This document shows, in pieces, positions 1 through 8,020 of a stretch of DNA of 64,000 nt (position 1 is its first letter; the number at the start of each line of letters is the position of its first letter). The notes below the pieces were generated by a model. The model was not told the origin of the DNA and searched no databases. It worked only from the letters and a program-made list of their open reading frames with translations. Location of the stretch: the NCBI GenBank assembly GCA_003248805.1, contig QFQY01000015.1:1-64000 (forward strand), in the 5' to 3' direction. The position numbers and the translations under genes are program-made. This DNA comes from Chelatococcus sp. Lineage in GTDB: Bacteria > Pseudomonadota > Alphaproteobacteria > Rhizobiales > Beijerinckiaceae.

Positions 1-42
1 GGCGGCGTCAGTCCCGAGGCGTTCGAACGCGCTTCGGTGTGA
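1..42 (+). CDS. 3' end of an unidentified gene (partial)
   Basis: The first frame is open from the window edge to a TGA at 40-42 and reads GGVSPEAFERASV. Thirteen residues are too few to identify a family, so this may be the true C-terminus of an upstream gene or chance. The next 236 bases, up to the end of the DUF192 gene, contain no gene that I recognise. Confidence 0.3.
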   Translation, partial: GGVSPEAFERASV

Positions 43-278
43 GGCTCGGCTTTGTCCACGAAACCGGGGACCGTCCAAGGATAGGTCGGCGGTGTCTAAC
101 GGACCGGGTGCAGTCCACTTCGCTAAGCTCAAGGACTGGCGACGCATCGCCACGCGCCATGATCGATGCGCCCACACCTTCTTCTCAGCCATCTGTATCG
201 CCGCAGCTGTCATCTTCTGGCTCTGATCAACGAGTCCTGAGCCTAGAGGCGCAGCCGTACAGGGCACGTGGTCCTCGC

Positions 279-758
279 TCAGCGCTTGAACAGCGGGTGC
301 TCGACCTTGTCGCCGGGCTTGATGCCGAGCGCGCGGCTGACGCCGCCATTGATCTCGAGGACGGACAGAACGGGCTCTCCGGACGGAATCGTGCGGGTCG
401 AGAGCGGCTCGGTGCGCTCGGCGATGCGCGCGATCGTGCCGTCGGCGCGGATGAACAGCATGTCGAGCGGGATGTAGGTGTTCTGCATCCACATCGCGAC
501 CGGCTCCTCGGCCTTGAAGTCGAACAGCATGCCGCGGTCGGAGGGCATGTAGTTGCGGTGCATCAGGCCCCGCGCGCGCTGCTCCGGCGTGCGCATCACC
601 TCGACCTGGAAGGCGTGGCGGGTTCCGCCGCTGACGATCGCGAGGGGTTCGAGGCCGGCCTGGGCGGGGGCTGGCTGCGCTCGCGTGACCGCCGCGGGAG
701 CGAGCGCCAGGAGCGCCAGGCCGATGCAGCCGGCGAGGACGAATCTGATGGCCTGCAT
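279..758 (-). CDS. DUF192 family exported protein
   Basis: 159 aa. An N-terminal signal peptide (hydrophobic LAGCIGLALLALAPAAV, likely cleaved near residue 27) is followed by a complete DUF192 domain. Family hallmarks visible are the VEVMRTPEQRARGLMHR block (about residues 53-69), GMLFDF, the MWMQNTYIPLDMLFI segment and the closing GIKPGDKV motif. DUF192 is a small beta-rich periplasmic or secreted domain of unknown biochemical role; the length is usual. The gene is monocistronic, divergent from the exported protein at 921. The family call is secure but no function can be given. Confidence 0.9.
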   Translation of the reverse strand: MQAIRFVLAGCIGLALLALAPAAVTRAQPAPAQAGLEPLAIVSGGTRHAFQVEVMRTPEQRARGLMHRNYMPSDRGMLFDFKAEEPVAMWMQNTYIPLDMLFIRADGTIARIAERTEPLSTRTIPSGEPVLSVLEINGGVSRALGIKPGDKVEHPLFKR

Positions 759-920
759 CGCTCAAGTCTCCAGTAGGGTGCGCAGCACGCCGCTAGCGCG
801 CGGCGATGGCGAATCTGCGACAGATACGTAGGATCGCCGCGGACAGGTCAAGGGCCCCTGCTCCCTTCCTTTCGCCCTGCTCTTGCGGCAGGTTGCAGCG
901 CCATTCAACGGGAGACCTCC

Positions 921-2744
921 ATGACCGCTGCGCGCGCTTCGCTGCCCCTCGGCCGGGCAGCCGTGCTGTTTGCCGCCCTGTTCGCGCTCGAGCCCGCCGC
1001 TCGCGCCGCCGACTTCCAGATCGACGGTCTGAGGCTCGATTTCGGCAGTGTCGTCGTGACGGCGCCGACGCTGGCGGTGAAGGGCTCGCCGCTCGAGCGC
1101 GAGGCCTTCGTCGCGCTGTTCGGCGCGAACGCCGGCGAAAGCGCCGTCGCCCGGCTCGGCCGCTTCAGTGCCGAGGAGATCAGCGCACCGAGCCTCGTCC
1201 TCGAACAGCGTCTGGGCCTCCAGACGCAGGTGACGACCTATCGCGGCGTGCGGCTCGCCGGCGTGCGCGAGGGGAGGATCGCGAAGGGCGAGGCGACGGG
1301 CGGAACCATCGCCGTCTCCGGCGGGCCGACCGACCCGATGAAGGGCGAGATGGGCGCCACGCGCCTCGACGAGCTCGACCTGAGGCAGATCGCCCGCGTT
1401 CTGACCGAGACGGCCGCCGGCGGGAGCGAGGAGCCGATGCGTTCGCTCCTCGGCCGCTTCGAGCAGGACGGCTATACGCTCGACATGGGCAAGGCCGGCA
1501 CGATGTCCTTCGGCCGTTCCAGCGGCCGGGGCTTCGCCGCACGGGTCGGCTCCGAGCCCCTTGCCGACGTCATCGCGCGGGCGACGGCGCTGTCGGCGCT
1601 GGAGAAGGACAAGACCGGCGACGGCCGGCCGGACGACCCCGCCCTGCGCGAAGCGCAGGCCCGCCTGGGGCTTTCGGTGCTCGGCATGTTCGACAACGTC
1701 TCCTTCGGCAGCGGCGAGGTCCGCGGCGTGGCGATGACCGTGATCGAGCCGGCGGCCTCGGGCGGCGCGGGCGGAGCCGTCACGGCGAAGATCGCGCGCC
1801 TGGCCTATGGCGAAGACACGCCGGACAGGTCGGGCTTCGCCTTGGAGGGGTTTTCCTTCTCGGGAGCGGGCGCGTCGGGCAGCATCGGCTCGATGAGCCA
1901 TTCCGGCTTCTCGCTCGGCCCCGTCGTGAAGGAATTGCGCGCGGCCTTCTCCGCGCCTGACGGGGGCGCCACGGCGTTCGACGATGTCCGCAAGCTCATT
2001 CCCGTGATCGGCACCCTGCGGCTCAAGGGCATCGGCATCGAGGCGCCCGCGGCGGTTCCGGGCGGGCAGCCGGTCCGGATCTCCCTCGCCGGCTTCGAGC
2101 TCGCGGCCGGCGAGCCGTTGAACGGGATTCCGACGAGCCTCGTGCTGAGCATCGACGGCCTCTCGGCCCCGATCGTCGAGAGCGCGGGCAATCCGGCGGC
2201 GCGCGACCTGATCGCCATGGGAATCCGCTCCCTCGATCTCTCGGCCAAGCTCGATCTCGCCTGGGATGCGGGGCGAAACGAAATCGCGGTGAAGTCGCTG
2301 TCGCTGTCGGGAGCCGATCTCGCGCGCTTCGACGCGTCCGCGACGCTCGGCAACGTCACCCGCGACCTGTTCTCGAGCGACGCCGCGCTCGCGCAGGTCG
2401 CCGCGCTCGGCGCCACCGCACGCCGGCTCGACCTGTCGCTGCAGAATTTCGGGCTGATCGAGAAGATCATCGCGAACGAGGCGCGCAAGGCCGGCCGCAA
2501 ACCCGAGGAGATGCGCCAGCAATATGCGATGATGGCGAGCCTGGGTCTCGCGGCGGTGCTCGGCCCCTCCGAAGCCGGCAAGGCGCTTTCGACGGCGCTG
2601 TCGCGCTTCGTGGCGCGCCCGGGCACGCTGACGATCCAGGCGCGCGCGAAGGCGGAGTCGGGCCTGGGGCTGGCCGACGTCATCACCCTGACGAATCCGG
2701 TCGAGATCCTCGACAAGCTCGACCTGCGCGCCGATGCGCGCTGA
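921..2744 (+). CDS. Exported protein of unknown function, 607 aa
   Basis: The ATG at 921 follows a GGGAGA ribosome-binding site. Residues 1-29 form a signal peptide ending in AARA. The mature part is rich in Ala, Gly, Leu and Ser, has no further membrane segment and no cysteine-based motif, and shows short beta-strand-like stretches such as IDGLRLDFGSVVVTAPTLAV near the N-terminus and IGTLRLKGIGIEAPA in the middle, so it is probably a periplasmic or outer-membrane-associated beta-rich protein. I do not recognise the family. The stop overlaps the start of the acetyltransferase gene by 11 bp, which suggests co-transcription. Codon use matches its neighbours, so I see no sign of recent transfer. 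Confidence 0.8.
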   Translation: MTAARASLPLGRAAVLFAALFALEPAARAADFQIDGLRLDFGSVVVTAPTLAVKGSPLEREAFVALFGANAGESAVARLGRFSAEEISAPSLVLEQRLGLQTQVTTYRGVRLAGVREGRIAKGEATGGTIAVSGGPTDPMKGEMGATRLDELDLRQIARVLTETAAGGSEEPMRSLLGRFEQDGYTLDMGKAGTMSFGRSSGRGFAARVGSEPLADVIARATALSALEKDKTGDGRPDDPALREAQARLGLSVLGMFDNVSFGSGEVRGVAMTVIEPAASGGAGGAVTAKIARLAYGEDTPDRSGFALEGFSFSGAGASGSIGSMSHSGFSLGPVVKELRAAFSAPDGGATAFDDVRKLIPVIGTLRLKGIGIEAPAAVPGGQPVRISLAGFELAAGEPLNGIPTSLVLSIDGLSAPIVESAGNPAARDLIAMGIRSLDLSAKLDLAWDAGRNEIAVKSLSLSGADLARFDASATLGNVTRDLFSSDAALAQVAALGATARRLDLSLQNFGLIEKIIANEARKAGRKPEEMRQQYAMMASLGLAAVLGPSEAGKALSTALSRFVARPGTLTIQARAKAESGLGLADVITLTNPVEILDKLDLRADAR

Positions 2745-3444
2745 GGCCCCCGGGATGCTGGCGGCGGAGGATATCGGCTGGCGCCCGTCGCCCCTCCTCG
2801 CCTGGTGGGCCGGCCTGCCGCCGGTGGCGCGGGGATGGCTGAAGCGGCGCTTCAACCCCGACAACCAGACCCGGCTGCATCTGGCCGGCCTCGTCGCGCG
2901 GCGGCCGGGACAGATCGCCATCGGGCCCTTCACCTATGGCCGGCCGAAAGTGCGCTTTCCCGAAAGCGGGGCGCGGCTCACGATCGGCCGCTACGGCTCG
3001 ATCGCCGACGGGGTCGAGATCCTGCTGGGCGGCAACCACCGGCTGGACTGGGCGTCGAGCTACCCCTTCCCGGCCCTGCCCCGCCTCTGGCCCTCGGCCG
3101 CGGGGCTCTCGGGCCATGACACGACGCGCGGCGACGTCACCATCGGGCACGATGTCTGGCTCGGCTCGCAATGCATGATCCTGTCGGGCGTGACCATCGG
3201 CCATGGCGCTGCGGTGGCGGCGCGGGCCGTGGTGACGCGCGACGTGCCGCCCTATGCGATCGTCGCGGGAAATCCGGCGCGGGTGGTGCGGCTGCGCTTC
3301 ACCCAGGAGCAGGTCGCCGCGCTGGTCGAGACACGCTGGTGGGAGCGGCCGGCGGACGAGGTCGCGCGGCTCGTCCCGCTGCTCATGTCTGAGAGGATCG
3401 AGGCGCTGATCGCGGCGCTGCGGGAGCCAGAAGGCGGCGCTTGA
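2734..3444 (+). CDS. CatB-like hexapeptide (left-handed beta-helix) O-acetyltransferase
   Basis: 236 aa from the ATG at 2734; an in-frame ATG at 2755 would remove seven residues and is equally plausible. The C-terminal half carries the hexapeptide-repeat core of xenobiotic acetyltransferase-type enzymes: the GRYGSIADGVEILLGGNHR block, then DVTIGHDVWLGSQCMILSGV, TIGHGAAVAARAVVTRDVPPYAIVAGNPAR and a short C-terminal helix, with the catalytic-type His in GGNHR. Such enzymes move an acetyl group from acetyl-CoA to a sugar or drug hydroxyl. The neighbouring glycosyltransferase and membrane acyltransferase favour a surface polysaccharide substrate over an antibiotic. The last 62 bp overlap the 3' end of the convergent acyltransferase gene. 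Confidence 0.85.
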   Translation: MRAEAPGMLAAEDIGWRPSPLLAWWAGLPPVARGWLKRRFNPDNQTRLHLAGLVARRPGQIAIGPFTYGRPKVRFPESGARLTIGRYGSIADGVEILLGGNHRLDWASSYPFPALPRLWPSAAGLSGHDTTRGDVTIGHDVWLGSQCMILSGVTIGHGAAVAARAVVTRDVPPYAIVAGNPARVVRLRFTQEQVAALVETRWWERPADEVARLVPLLMSERIEALIAALREPEGGA

Positions 3445-4474
3445 GCCCGAGCGCCGGTTTTTCGATCCCGTACCAGGACAGGGCCGCGAGAGCGAAGGTG
3501 CCGAGCAGCGACGGGGCCAGCAGCGTCAGCGCGCCCGTCGCCGGGAACAGGGCGTAGAAGACCTGCTGGACCGGCCAGCCATAGAGATAGACGCCATAGG
3601 AGAGGTCGGCCGGCGGCTCGGTCCTGCGGCCGGTCAGTTCCGGCGCCAGGGCGAGGACGAGCACGGCCCAGGCGGTCCCGACAAAGAGCGCCGCCTTGTA
3701 GAGCGACGTCGGCGAAAGGGCGGCGATCGCGACGAACAGCAGCGCCAGCCCCGGCACCGAGAGCCGGACCCGTTCGCGCCAGAGATAGGCCAGCCCGCCC
3801 GCCATGAAGATCAAGGGCAGCCGGAGCGCGGTCTCGATGCCCTTCGGCCCGTCCGGAGCGACGACCTCGCGCAGGACCACCGCCGCGACGAGCGCGACTC
3901 CGACACCGAGGGCGAGCGCGCGGCGGCCGAGCAGCCCCGCGAGACCGGCGACCAGGACGCCCGCATAGCAGATCGTCTCGTATTTCAGCGTCCAGACGGT
4001 GCCCATCGGGAACGGCAGGGGGTTGCCGTCGAAGACGCCCGGCAGCGCTGCGGCGCTCTTGAAGGTCGTCAGCGTGCCGGCGATGAAGCGCCAGAGCCGC
4101 GCGTCGCCGAGATAGGCGGCGAGATCGAGGCTGGTCATCGCGCTGCCGATCACCAGCGAGACGATCAGGGTGGCGCCGATCAGGCCGGGCGCGATCCGCA
4201 GCACGCGCGCGAGCAGATAATCGCGCCAGCCGCGCTGCCCATAGCTCATCGTCACCAGGAAGCCCGAGATGGCGAAGAAGCCGTTGACGGCGTGCTCCCC
4301 GAGGGTGAACCCCGTCGTCGCCGCCAGCGGCTCGTCCTCGACGCGGCCCGTGGCGACGCTGAAGGCGTGCGAGAGCACGACAGCGAGCGCCAGAAGGAGG
4401 CGCAGCAGGCCGAAATTGTTCTCGTGGCCGCTCGCCATCGCCTCCGCGACCGTGCCACCGCGCCACCCGCTCAT
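3383..4474 (-). CDS. Acyltransferase 3 family integral membrane protein (OafA/ExoZ-like)
   Basis: 363 aa with about ten hydrophobic segments. The N-terminus has the family signature: LRLLLALAVVLSHAF (the conserved His after the first helix) and, after a periplasmic loop, GEHAVNGFFAISGFLVTMSY. The family transfers acetyl or other acyl groups across the inner membrane to sugars of O-antigen, exopolysaccharide or Nod-type glycans. The ATG overlaps the glycosyltransferase stop by 4 bp, so the two genes form a translationally coupled leftward pair. The 3' end overlaps the convergent acetyltransferase gene by 62 bp. Confidence 0.85.
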   Translation of the reverse strand: MSGWRGGTVAEAMASGHENNFGLLRLLLALAVVLSHAFSVATGRVEDEPLAATTGFTLGEHAVNGFFAISGFLVTMSYGQRGWRDYLLARVLRIAPGLIGATLIVSLVIGSAMTSLDLAAYLGDARLWRFIAGTLTTFKSAAALPGVFDGNPLPFPMGTVWTLKYETICYAGVLVAGLAGLLGRRALALGVGVALVAAVVLREVVAPDGPKGIETALRLPLIFMAGGLAYLWRERVRLSVPGLALLFVAIAALSPTSLYKAALFVGTAWAVLVLALAPELTGRRTEPPADLSYGVYLYGWPVQQVFYALFPATGALTLLAPSLLGTFALAALSWYGIEKPALGLKRRLLAPAAPRSAPRSSQT

Positions 4475-5370
4475 GTCCCGCTCCCCGGCCCGGCCAGCCC
4501 GAGCCCTTCGCGCCCGACGGCCGTGCGGCCACGATGCCAGGCCCAGGCGCCGGCGGCCGAGCCGGCATGGGCGAACATCTTCTCCCGGCGCATCAGCAAC
4601 GCATAGCCGGCCGCCTTGCCGAGTTCGGCGAGCATGCGCAGCGGTCCGGGGCCAGGGAGGCCGTATTTGCGCGCGACATAGCGTTCCGACCAGGCGAGAT
4701 GCCAGCGCGCCTTGAAGCGCCGCGCCGGCGAGGGTGCCGTGGAGCGGCCGCGACCATGGCGCGCCTGGGCCCCGTCGACATGGACGAGCGCGTGGCCGGC
4801 GTCCCGCATGCGCCGGCAGAGATCGTCGTCCTCGTAGAACAGGAAGATCGCGGGATCGAAGCCGCCGAGCGAGAGAAAGAGCTCGCGGCGCACCAGCAGG
4901 CAGGCGCCGGAGAGGAAAGGCAGGCAGGCATCACCTTCGGGCAGCACCATAGCGCCAGCCCGGTTGAGGTGAGCCGGCGAGAGCAGCGAGCGCGGCTGCA
5001 GGAAGACACGGCCCGACGGCTCGACGATGCGCGGCGCCAGCAGGCCCGCATCCGGATAGCGCCCGGCCGCGGCGAGCAGCGCGCGCGCCGCCCCCTCCGC
5101 GAGTTCGAGGTCCGGATTGACGATCAGGATATAAGGCGTGTCGCAGGCCGTGACGCCGATGTTGTTGGCGCGGCCATAGCCTTCGTTGCGGGCATTGGCG
5201 ATGACGCGCGCGCCCCGGGCTTGCGCGATCGCACGGCTTTCGTCCTCGCTGGCATTGTCCACGAGGATGGCCGGAACGCCCTCGCGCGCCAGCGCGTCGA
5301 GGCAGGCCGGCAGGACCTCGGCGCTGTCATAGCTGACGATGACGGCGGTGACGGATGGGGACAGCACCAT
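4471..5370 (-). CDS. Glycosyltransferase family 2 (rhamnosyltransferase-like)
   Basis: 299 aa from the ATG at 5370 (MVLSPSVTAVIVSYDS); an in-frame TTG at 5409 would add 13 residues without a convincing ribosome-binding site. The GT-A fold is clear: nucleotide-binding ILVDNASEDES (about 35-45), NEGYGRANNIGV, the DxD-like IVNPDLEL, and the acceptor-side FLSGACLLVRRELF and FYEDDDLCRRMRDAGH typical of WbbL-type enzymes that extend surface glycans. It is cytoplasmic or membrane-associated, uses an NDP-sugar, and is coupled to the acyltransferase downstream. The sugar and acceptor cannot be read from the sequence. Confidence 0.85.
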   Translation of the reverse strand: MVLSPSVTAVIVSYDSAEVLPACLDALAREGVPAILVDNASEDESRAIAQARGARVIANARNEGYGRANNIGVTACDTPYILIVNPDLELAEGAARALLAAAGRYPDAGLLAPRIVEPSGRVFLQPRSLLSPAHLNRAGAMVLPEGDACLPFLSGACLLVRRELFLSLGGFDPAIFLFYEDDDLCRRMRDAGHALVHVDGAQARHGRGRSTAPSPARRFKARWHLAWSERYVARKYGLPGPGPLRMLAELGKAAGYALLMRREKMFAHAGSAAGAWAWHRGRTAVGREGLGLAGPGSGT

Positions 5371-5415
5371 GGCGAGCGCCTTGTGGCCGTTCACGCTCGT
5401 CGGAGGCAAGCGAAA

Positions 5416-5715
5416 TCAACGCCCGGACAGTTCAGCGATCTCGTGCTGAAGGCGGGCTCGGTCGACGGAATCGCAGGCGTGAGGCGCCTTGTAGGACTTC
5501 ACGGCGAAGTCGGCGCCGGCGCTGACGAAGCGCTTGCGCTCGTCGCGCGGCAGCCGCGCCATGATGCGGCTGCGGTCGACCTTGAGCCCGCATTCATAGG
5601 CGCGGGAGACGCGCGCGGCCGCGAACTCCGGCGTGCCCGGCTGCGGCCCCGCCACGCTGCACGCGGCAAGGCCGGCCAGGACAGGGACCAGCAAGACGAG
5701 CCGCGAGAGCGACAT
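5416..5715 (-). CDS. Small lipoprotein, paralogue of the next gene
   Basis: 99 aa. The signal sequence ends in a lipobox, LAGLAAC, so Cys19 is the predicted lipidated residue. The mature part is about 80 aa and has two further cysteines, in VSRAYECG and HACDSVDRARL. The same spacing and flanking residues occur in the adjacent gene at 5731 (VSRSVACR, QRCDPQERAAL), so the two look like tandem duplicates. The gap between them is 15 bp, suggesting one transcript downstream of aspS. I do not know the family; a role in the cell envelope is inferred only from the lipobox. Confidence 0.75.
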   Translation of the reverse strand: MSLSRLVLLVPVLAGLAACSVAGPQPGTPEFAAARVSRAYECGLKVDRSRIMARLPRDERKRFVSAGADFAVKSYKAPHACDSVDRARLQHEIAELSGR

Positions 5716-5730
5716 GGGAGACGGTTCCGC

Positions 5731-6099
5731 TCAGAGCGCGTCGAAGTTTCCGGCGCGCACCGCGCCCATCCGGTCGCGCAGGGCCGCGCGCTCCTGTGGA
5801 TCGCAGCGCTGCGGCTTGACCGACTGGTTGACGGCCTCGGCCTCCGAGACGGTGAGATAGGTCGAGCGGGCTCCCGCGATCTGCTCGGGCGTCGCGCCCC
5901 GCGCCTTCTCGTCCGCGAGGAAGCGCTCCAGCGTATCCCGCCTCGGCGCGCCCGCCCGGCACGCGACGGAGCGCGAAACCAGGGTCGCGAGTTCCGAGGC
6001 GCGGGTCGCGCTCGGATTGGCACCTGCCGAGACGCAGGCGCCGAGCGGCAGGGCGAGAAGGCAGGCGAAGGCGAGCGCCGGCGCGACAGGGACGGTCAT
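5731..6099 (-). CDS. Small lipoprotein, paralogue of the previous gene
   Basis: 122 aa with signal sequence and lipobox LPLGAC, giving a predicted lipidated Cys22. Mature cysteines in VSRSVACR and QRCDPQERAAL line up with those of the gene at 5416; the intervening segment is longer here, holding LERFLADEKARGATPEQIAGAR. The gene begins 7 bp after the aspS stop, so it is probably read through from aspS. No known domain is recognised. Its pairing with a paralogue and the two-cysteine pattern suggest an envelope protein with one disulphide. Confidence 0.75.
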   Translation of the reverse strand: MTVPVAPALAFACLLALPLGACVSAGANPSATRASELATLVSRSVACRAGAPRRDTLERFLADEKARGATPEQIAGARSTYLTVSEAEAVNQSVKPQRCDPQERAALRDRMGAVRAGNFDAL

Positions 6100-6106
6100 C
6101 GGTCGC

Positions 6107-7894
6107 TCAGGCGTTCTTCTCGGGCAGGTTGACGCGCAGGTTCGCCTCGCGGAGCTGCTTCGGCGACGCCTCGGCGGGGGCGCCCATCAGGAGGTCGACC
6201 GCCTGCTGGTTCATCGGGAACAGCGCGACCTCGCGCAGGTTCGTCGCGCGCGCCAGCAGCATGATGATGCGGTCGACGCCCGCCGCCATGCCGCCATGCG
6301 GCGGCGCGCCGTACTGGAAGGCGCGGTACATGCCGCCGAAGCGCTCGACCACGGTCTCCTCGCCATAGCCCGCGATCTCGAAGGCCTTGACCATCGCCTC
6401 CGGGCGGTGGTTGCGGATGCCGCCGGAGGCGAGCTCGTAGCCGTTGCAGGCGATGTCGTACTGGAAGGCCTTGATCGTCAGCGGGTCCTGCTCGGTCAGC
6501 GCCTTCAGCCCGCCCTGCGGCATCGAGAAGGGGTTGTGCGAGAAGTCGACCTTCTTGTCGTCCTCGTTGTACTCGAACATCGGGAAATCGACGATCCAGG
6601 CGAAGGCGAAGGCGTTCTCGTCGATCAGGCCGAGATCCTGGCCGACCTTGTTCCGGGCAATGCCCGCGAACTTGTAGAACTTCTCCGGATCGCCGGCGGC
6701 AAAGAAGGCGGCGTCACCATCCTTGAGACCGAGCGCGGTGCGAATCGCCTCGACGCGCTCGGCACCGATATTGTTCGCGATGGGGCCGGCACCGGCGCCG
6801 TCACGCCACATGATGTAGCCCAGCGGCTGCCCCTCGCCCTGCGCCCAAGAATTGATCCTGTCGCAGAAAGCCCTGCTGCCGCCGCCCGGCGCGGGGATCG
6901 CCCAGACGCGGTTCTTCTCGCCCTCGAGGATGCGCGCGAAGATCTTGAAGCCCGAGCCGCGGAAATGCTCGGAGACATCCTGCATCTCGATCGGGTTGCG
7001 CAGGTCCGGCTTGTCGGAGCCGTATTTGGAGATGGCCTCTGCGTAAGGGATGCGCGGCCAGTTCTTCGCGACCGTCCGCCCCTCGGCGAACTCCTCGAAC
7101 ACGCCGGTGATGACCGGCTCCATGGTGGCGAAGACATCCTCCTGCTCGACGAAGCTCATCTCGACGTCGAGCTGGTAGAACTCGCCCGGCAGGCGGTCGG
7201 CGCGTGGGTCCTCGTCGCGGAAGCAGGGCGCGATCTGGAAGTAGCGGTCGAAGCCCGCCATCATCAGGAGCTGCTTGTACTGCTGCGGGGCCTGCGGCAG
7301 CGCGTAGAACTTGCCCGGATGCAGGCGGCTGGGCACCAGGAAGTCGCGCGCGCCCTCGGGCGAGGAGGCCGTCAGGATCGGCGTCTGGAACTCTGAGAAT
7401 CCCGACGCCTTCATGCGCGTGCGCATCGAGTCGATGACCTTGGTGCGCAGCATGATGTTGTTGTGCAGCTTCTCGCGACGCAGGTCGAGGAAGCGGTATT
7501 TGAGGCGGGTGTCCTCGGGATAGTCGAGATCGCCGAAGACCGGCAGCGGCAGTTCCGCGGCCGGGCCGAGCACTTCGAGCGAGGTCGCGAAGACCTCGAT
7601 CTTGCCGGTCGCGAGGTTGGCGTTCTCGGTGCCTTCGAGGCGGGCCTTCACCTTGCCGTCGATCCGGATCACCCATTCGGAGCGGGCCTTCTCGGCATCG
7701 GCGAAGGCCGGCGAATCGGGATCCACCACCACCTGGGTCATCCCGTAGTGATCGCGCAGGTCGATGAAGAGCACGCCGCCATGGTCGCGGATGCGATGGC
7801 ACCAGCCGGACAGGCGGACAGTCGATCCGATGTCGGTCTCGCGCAGCGCGCCGCAGGTGTGGGAACGATAGCGATGCAGGGTCACGGAACTCAT
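6107..7894 (-). CDS. aspS: Aspartyl-tRNA synthetase
   Basis: 595 aa from the ATG at 7894 (MSSVTLHRYRSHTCGALR); the open frame extends 20 codons upstream but without family similarity. It charges tRNA with aspartate in the cytoplasm. An N-terminal OB-fold anticodon-binding domain (RLSGWCHRIRDHGGVLFIDLRD) is followed by a class II core with motif 2 (CFRDEDPRADR), the bacterial GAD insertion in the middle and motif 3 (GGMAAGVDRIIMLL). Organisms with GatCAB, encoded in this window, often have a non-discriminating AspRS that also makes Asp-tRNA-Asn; that is an inference for this enzyme. It is divergent from rnd. Confidence 0.97.
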   Translation of the reverse strand: MSSVTLHRYRSHTCGALRETDIGSTVRLSGWCHRIRDHGGVLFIDLRDHYGMTQVVVDPDSPAFADAEKARSEWVIRIDGKVKARLEGTENANLATGKIEVFATSLEVLGPAAELPLPVFGDLDYPEDTRLKYRFLDLRREKLHNNIMLRTKVIDSMRTRMKASGFSEFQTPILTASSPEGARDFLVPSRLHPGKFYALPQAPQQYKQLLMMAGFDRYFQIAPCFRDEDPRADRLPGEFYQLDVEMSFVEQEDVFATMEPVITGVFEEFAEGRTVAKNWPRIPYAEAISKYGSDKPDLRNPIEMQDVSEHFRGSGFKIFARILEGEKNRVWAIPAPGGGSRAFCDRINSWAQGEGQPLGYIMWRDGAGAGPIANNIGAERVEAIRTALGLKDGDAAFFAAGDPEKFYKFAGIARNKVGQDLGLIDENAFAFAWIVDFPMFEYNEDDKKVDFSHNPFSMPQGGLKALTEQDPLTIKAFQYDIACNGYELASGGIRNHRPEAMVKAFEIAGYGEETVVERFGGMYRAFQYGAPPHGGMAAGVDRIIMLLARATNLREVALFPMNQQAVDLLMGAPAEASPKQLREANLRVNLPEKNA

Positions 7895-8020
7895 CTTTCG
7901 GCGATGCAGCGAGGGCCGGCGGACCGCCGGCGGAAGCTCGTCGCGTAACCACACGCGAGCGCGCGGAATGTCAAGAACGCGCGCGACATGGCGAGCTTCG
8001 TTCTGCTATGACCGGCAACC

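Noticed and set aside
1..278. Possible RNA gene at the left edge
   Set aside because: I looked for tRNA T-loops and tmRNA landmarks and found none that fold convincingly.
762..2933. A long leftward open frame opposite the 607-aa exported protein
   Set aside because: The rightward gene has a signal peptide and ribosome-binding site; the leftward frame is Arg/Gly-rich without domains.
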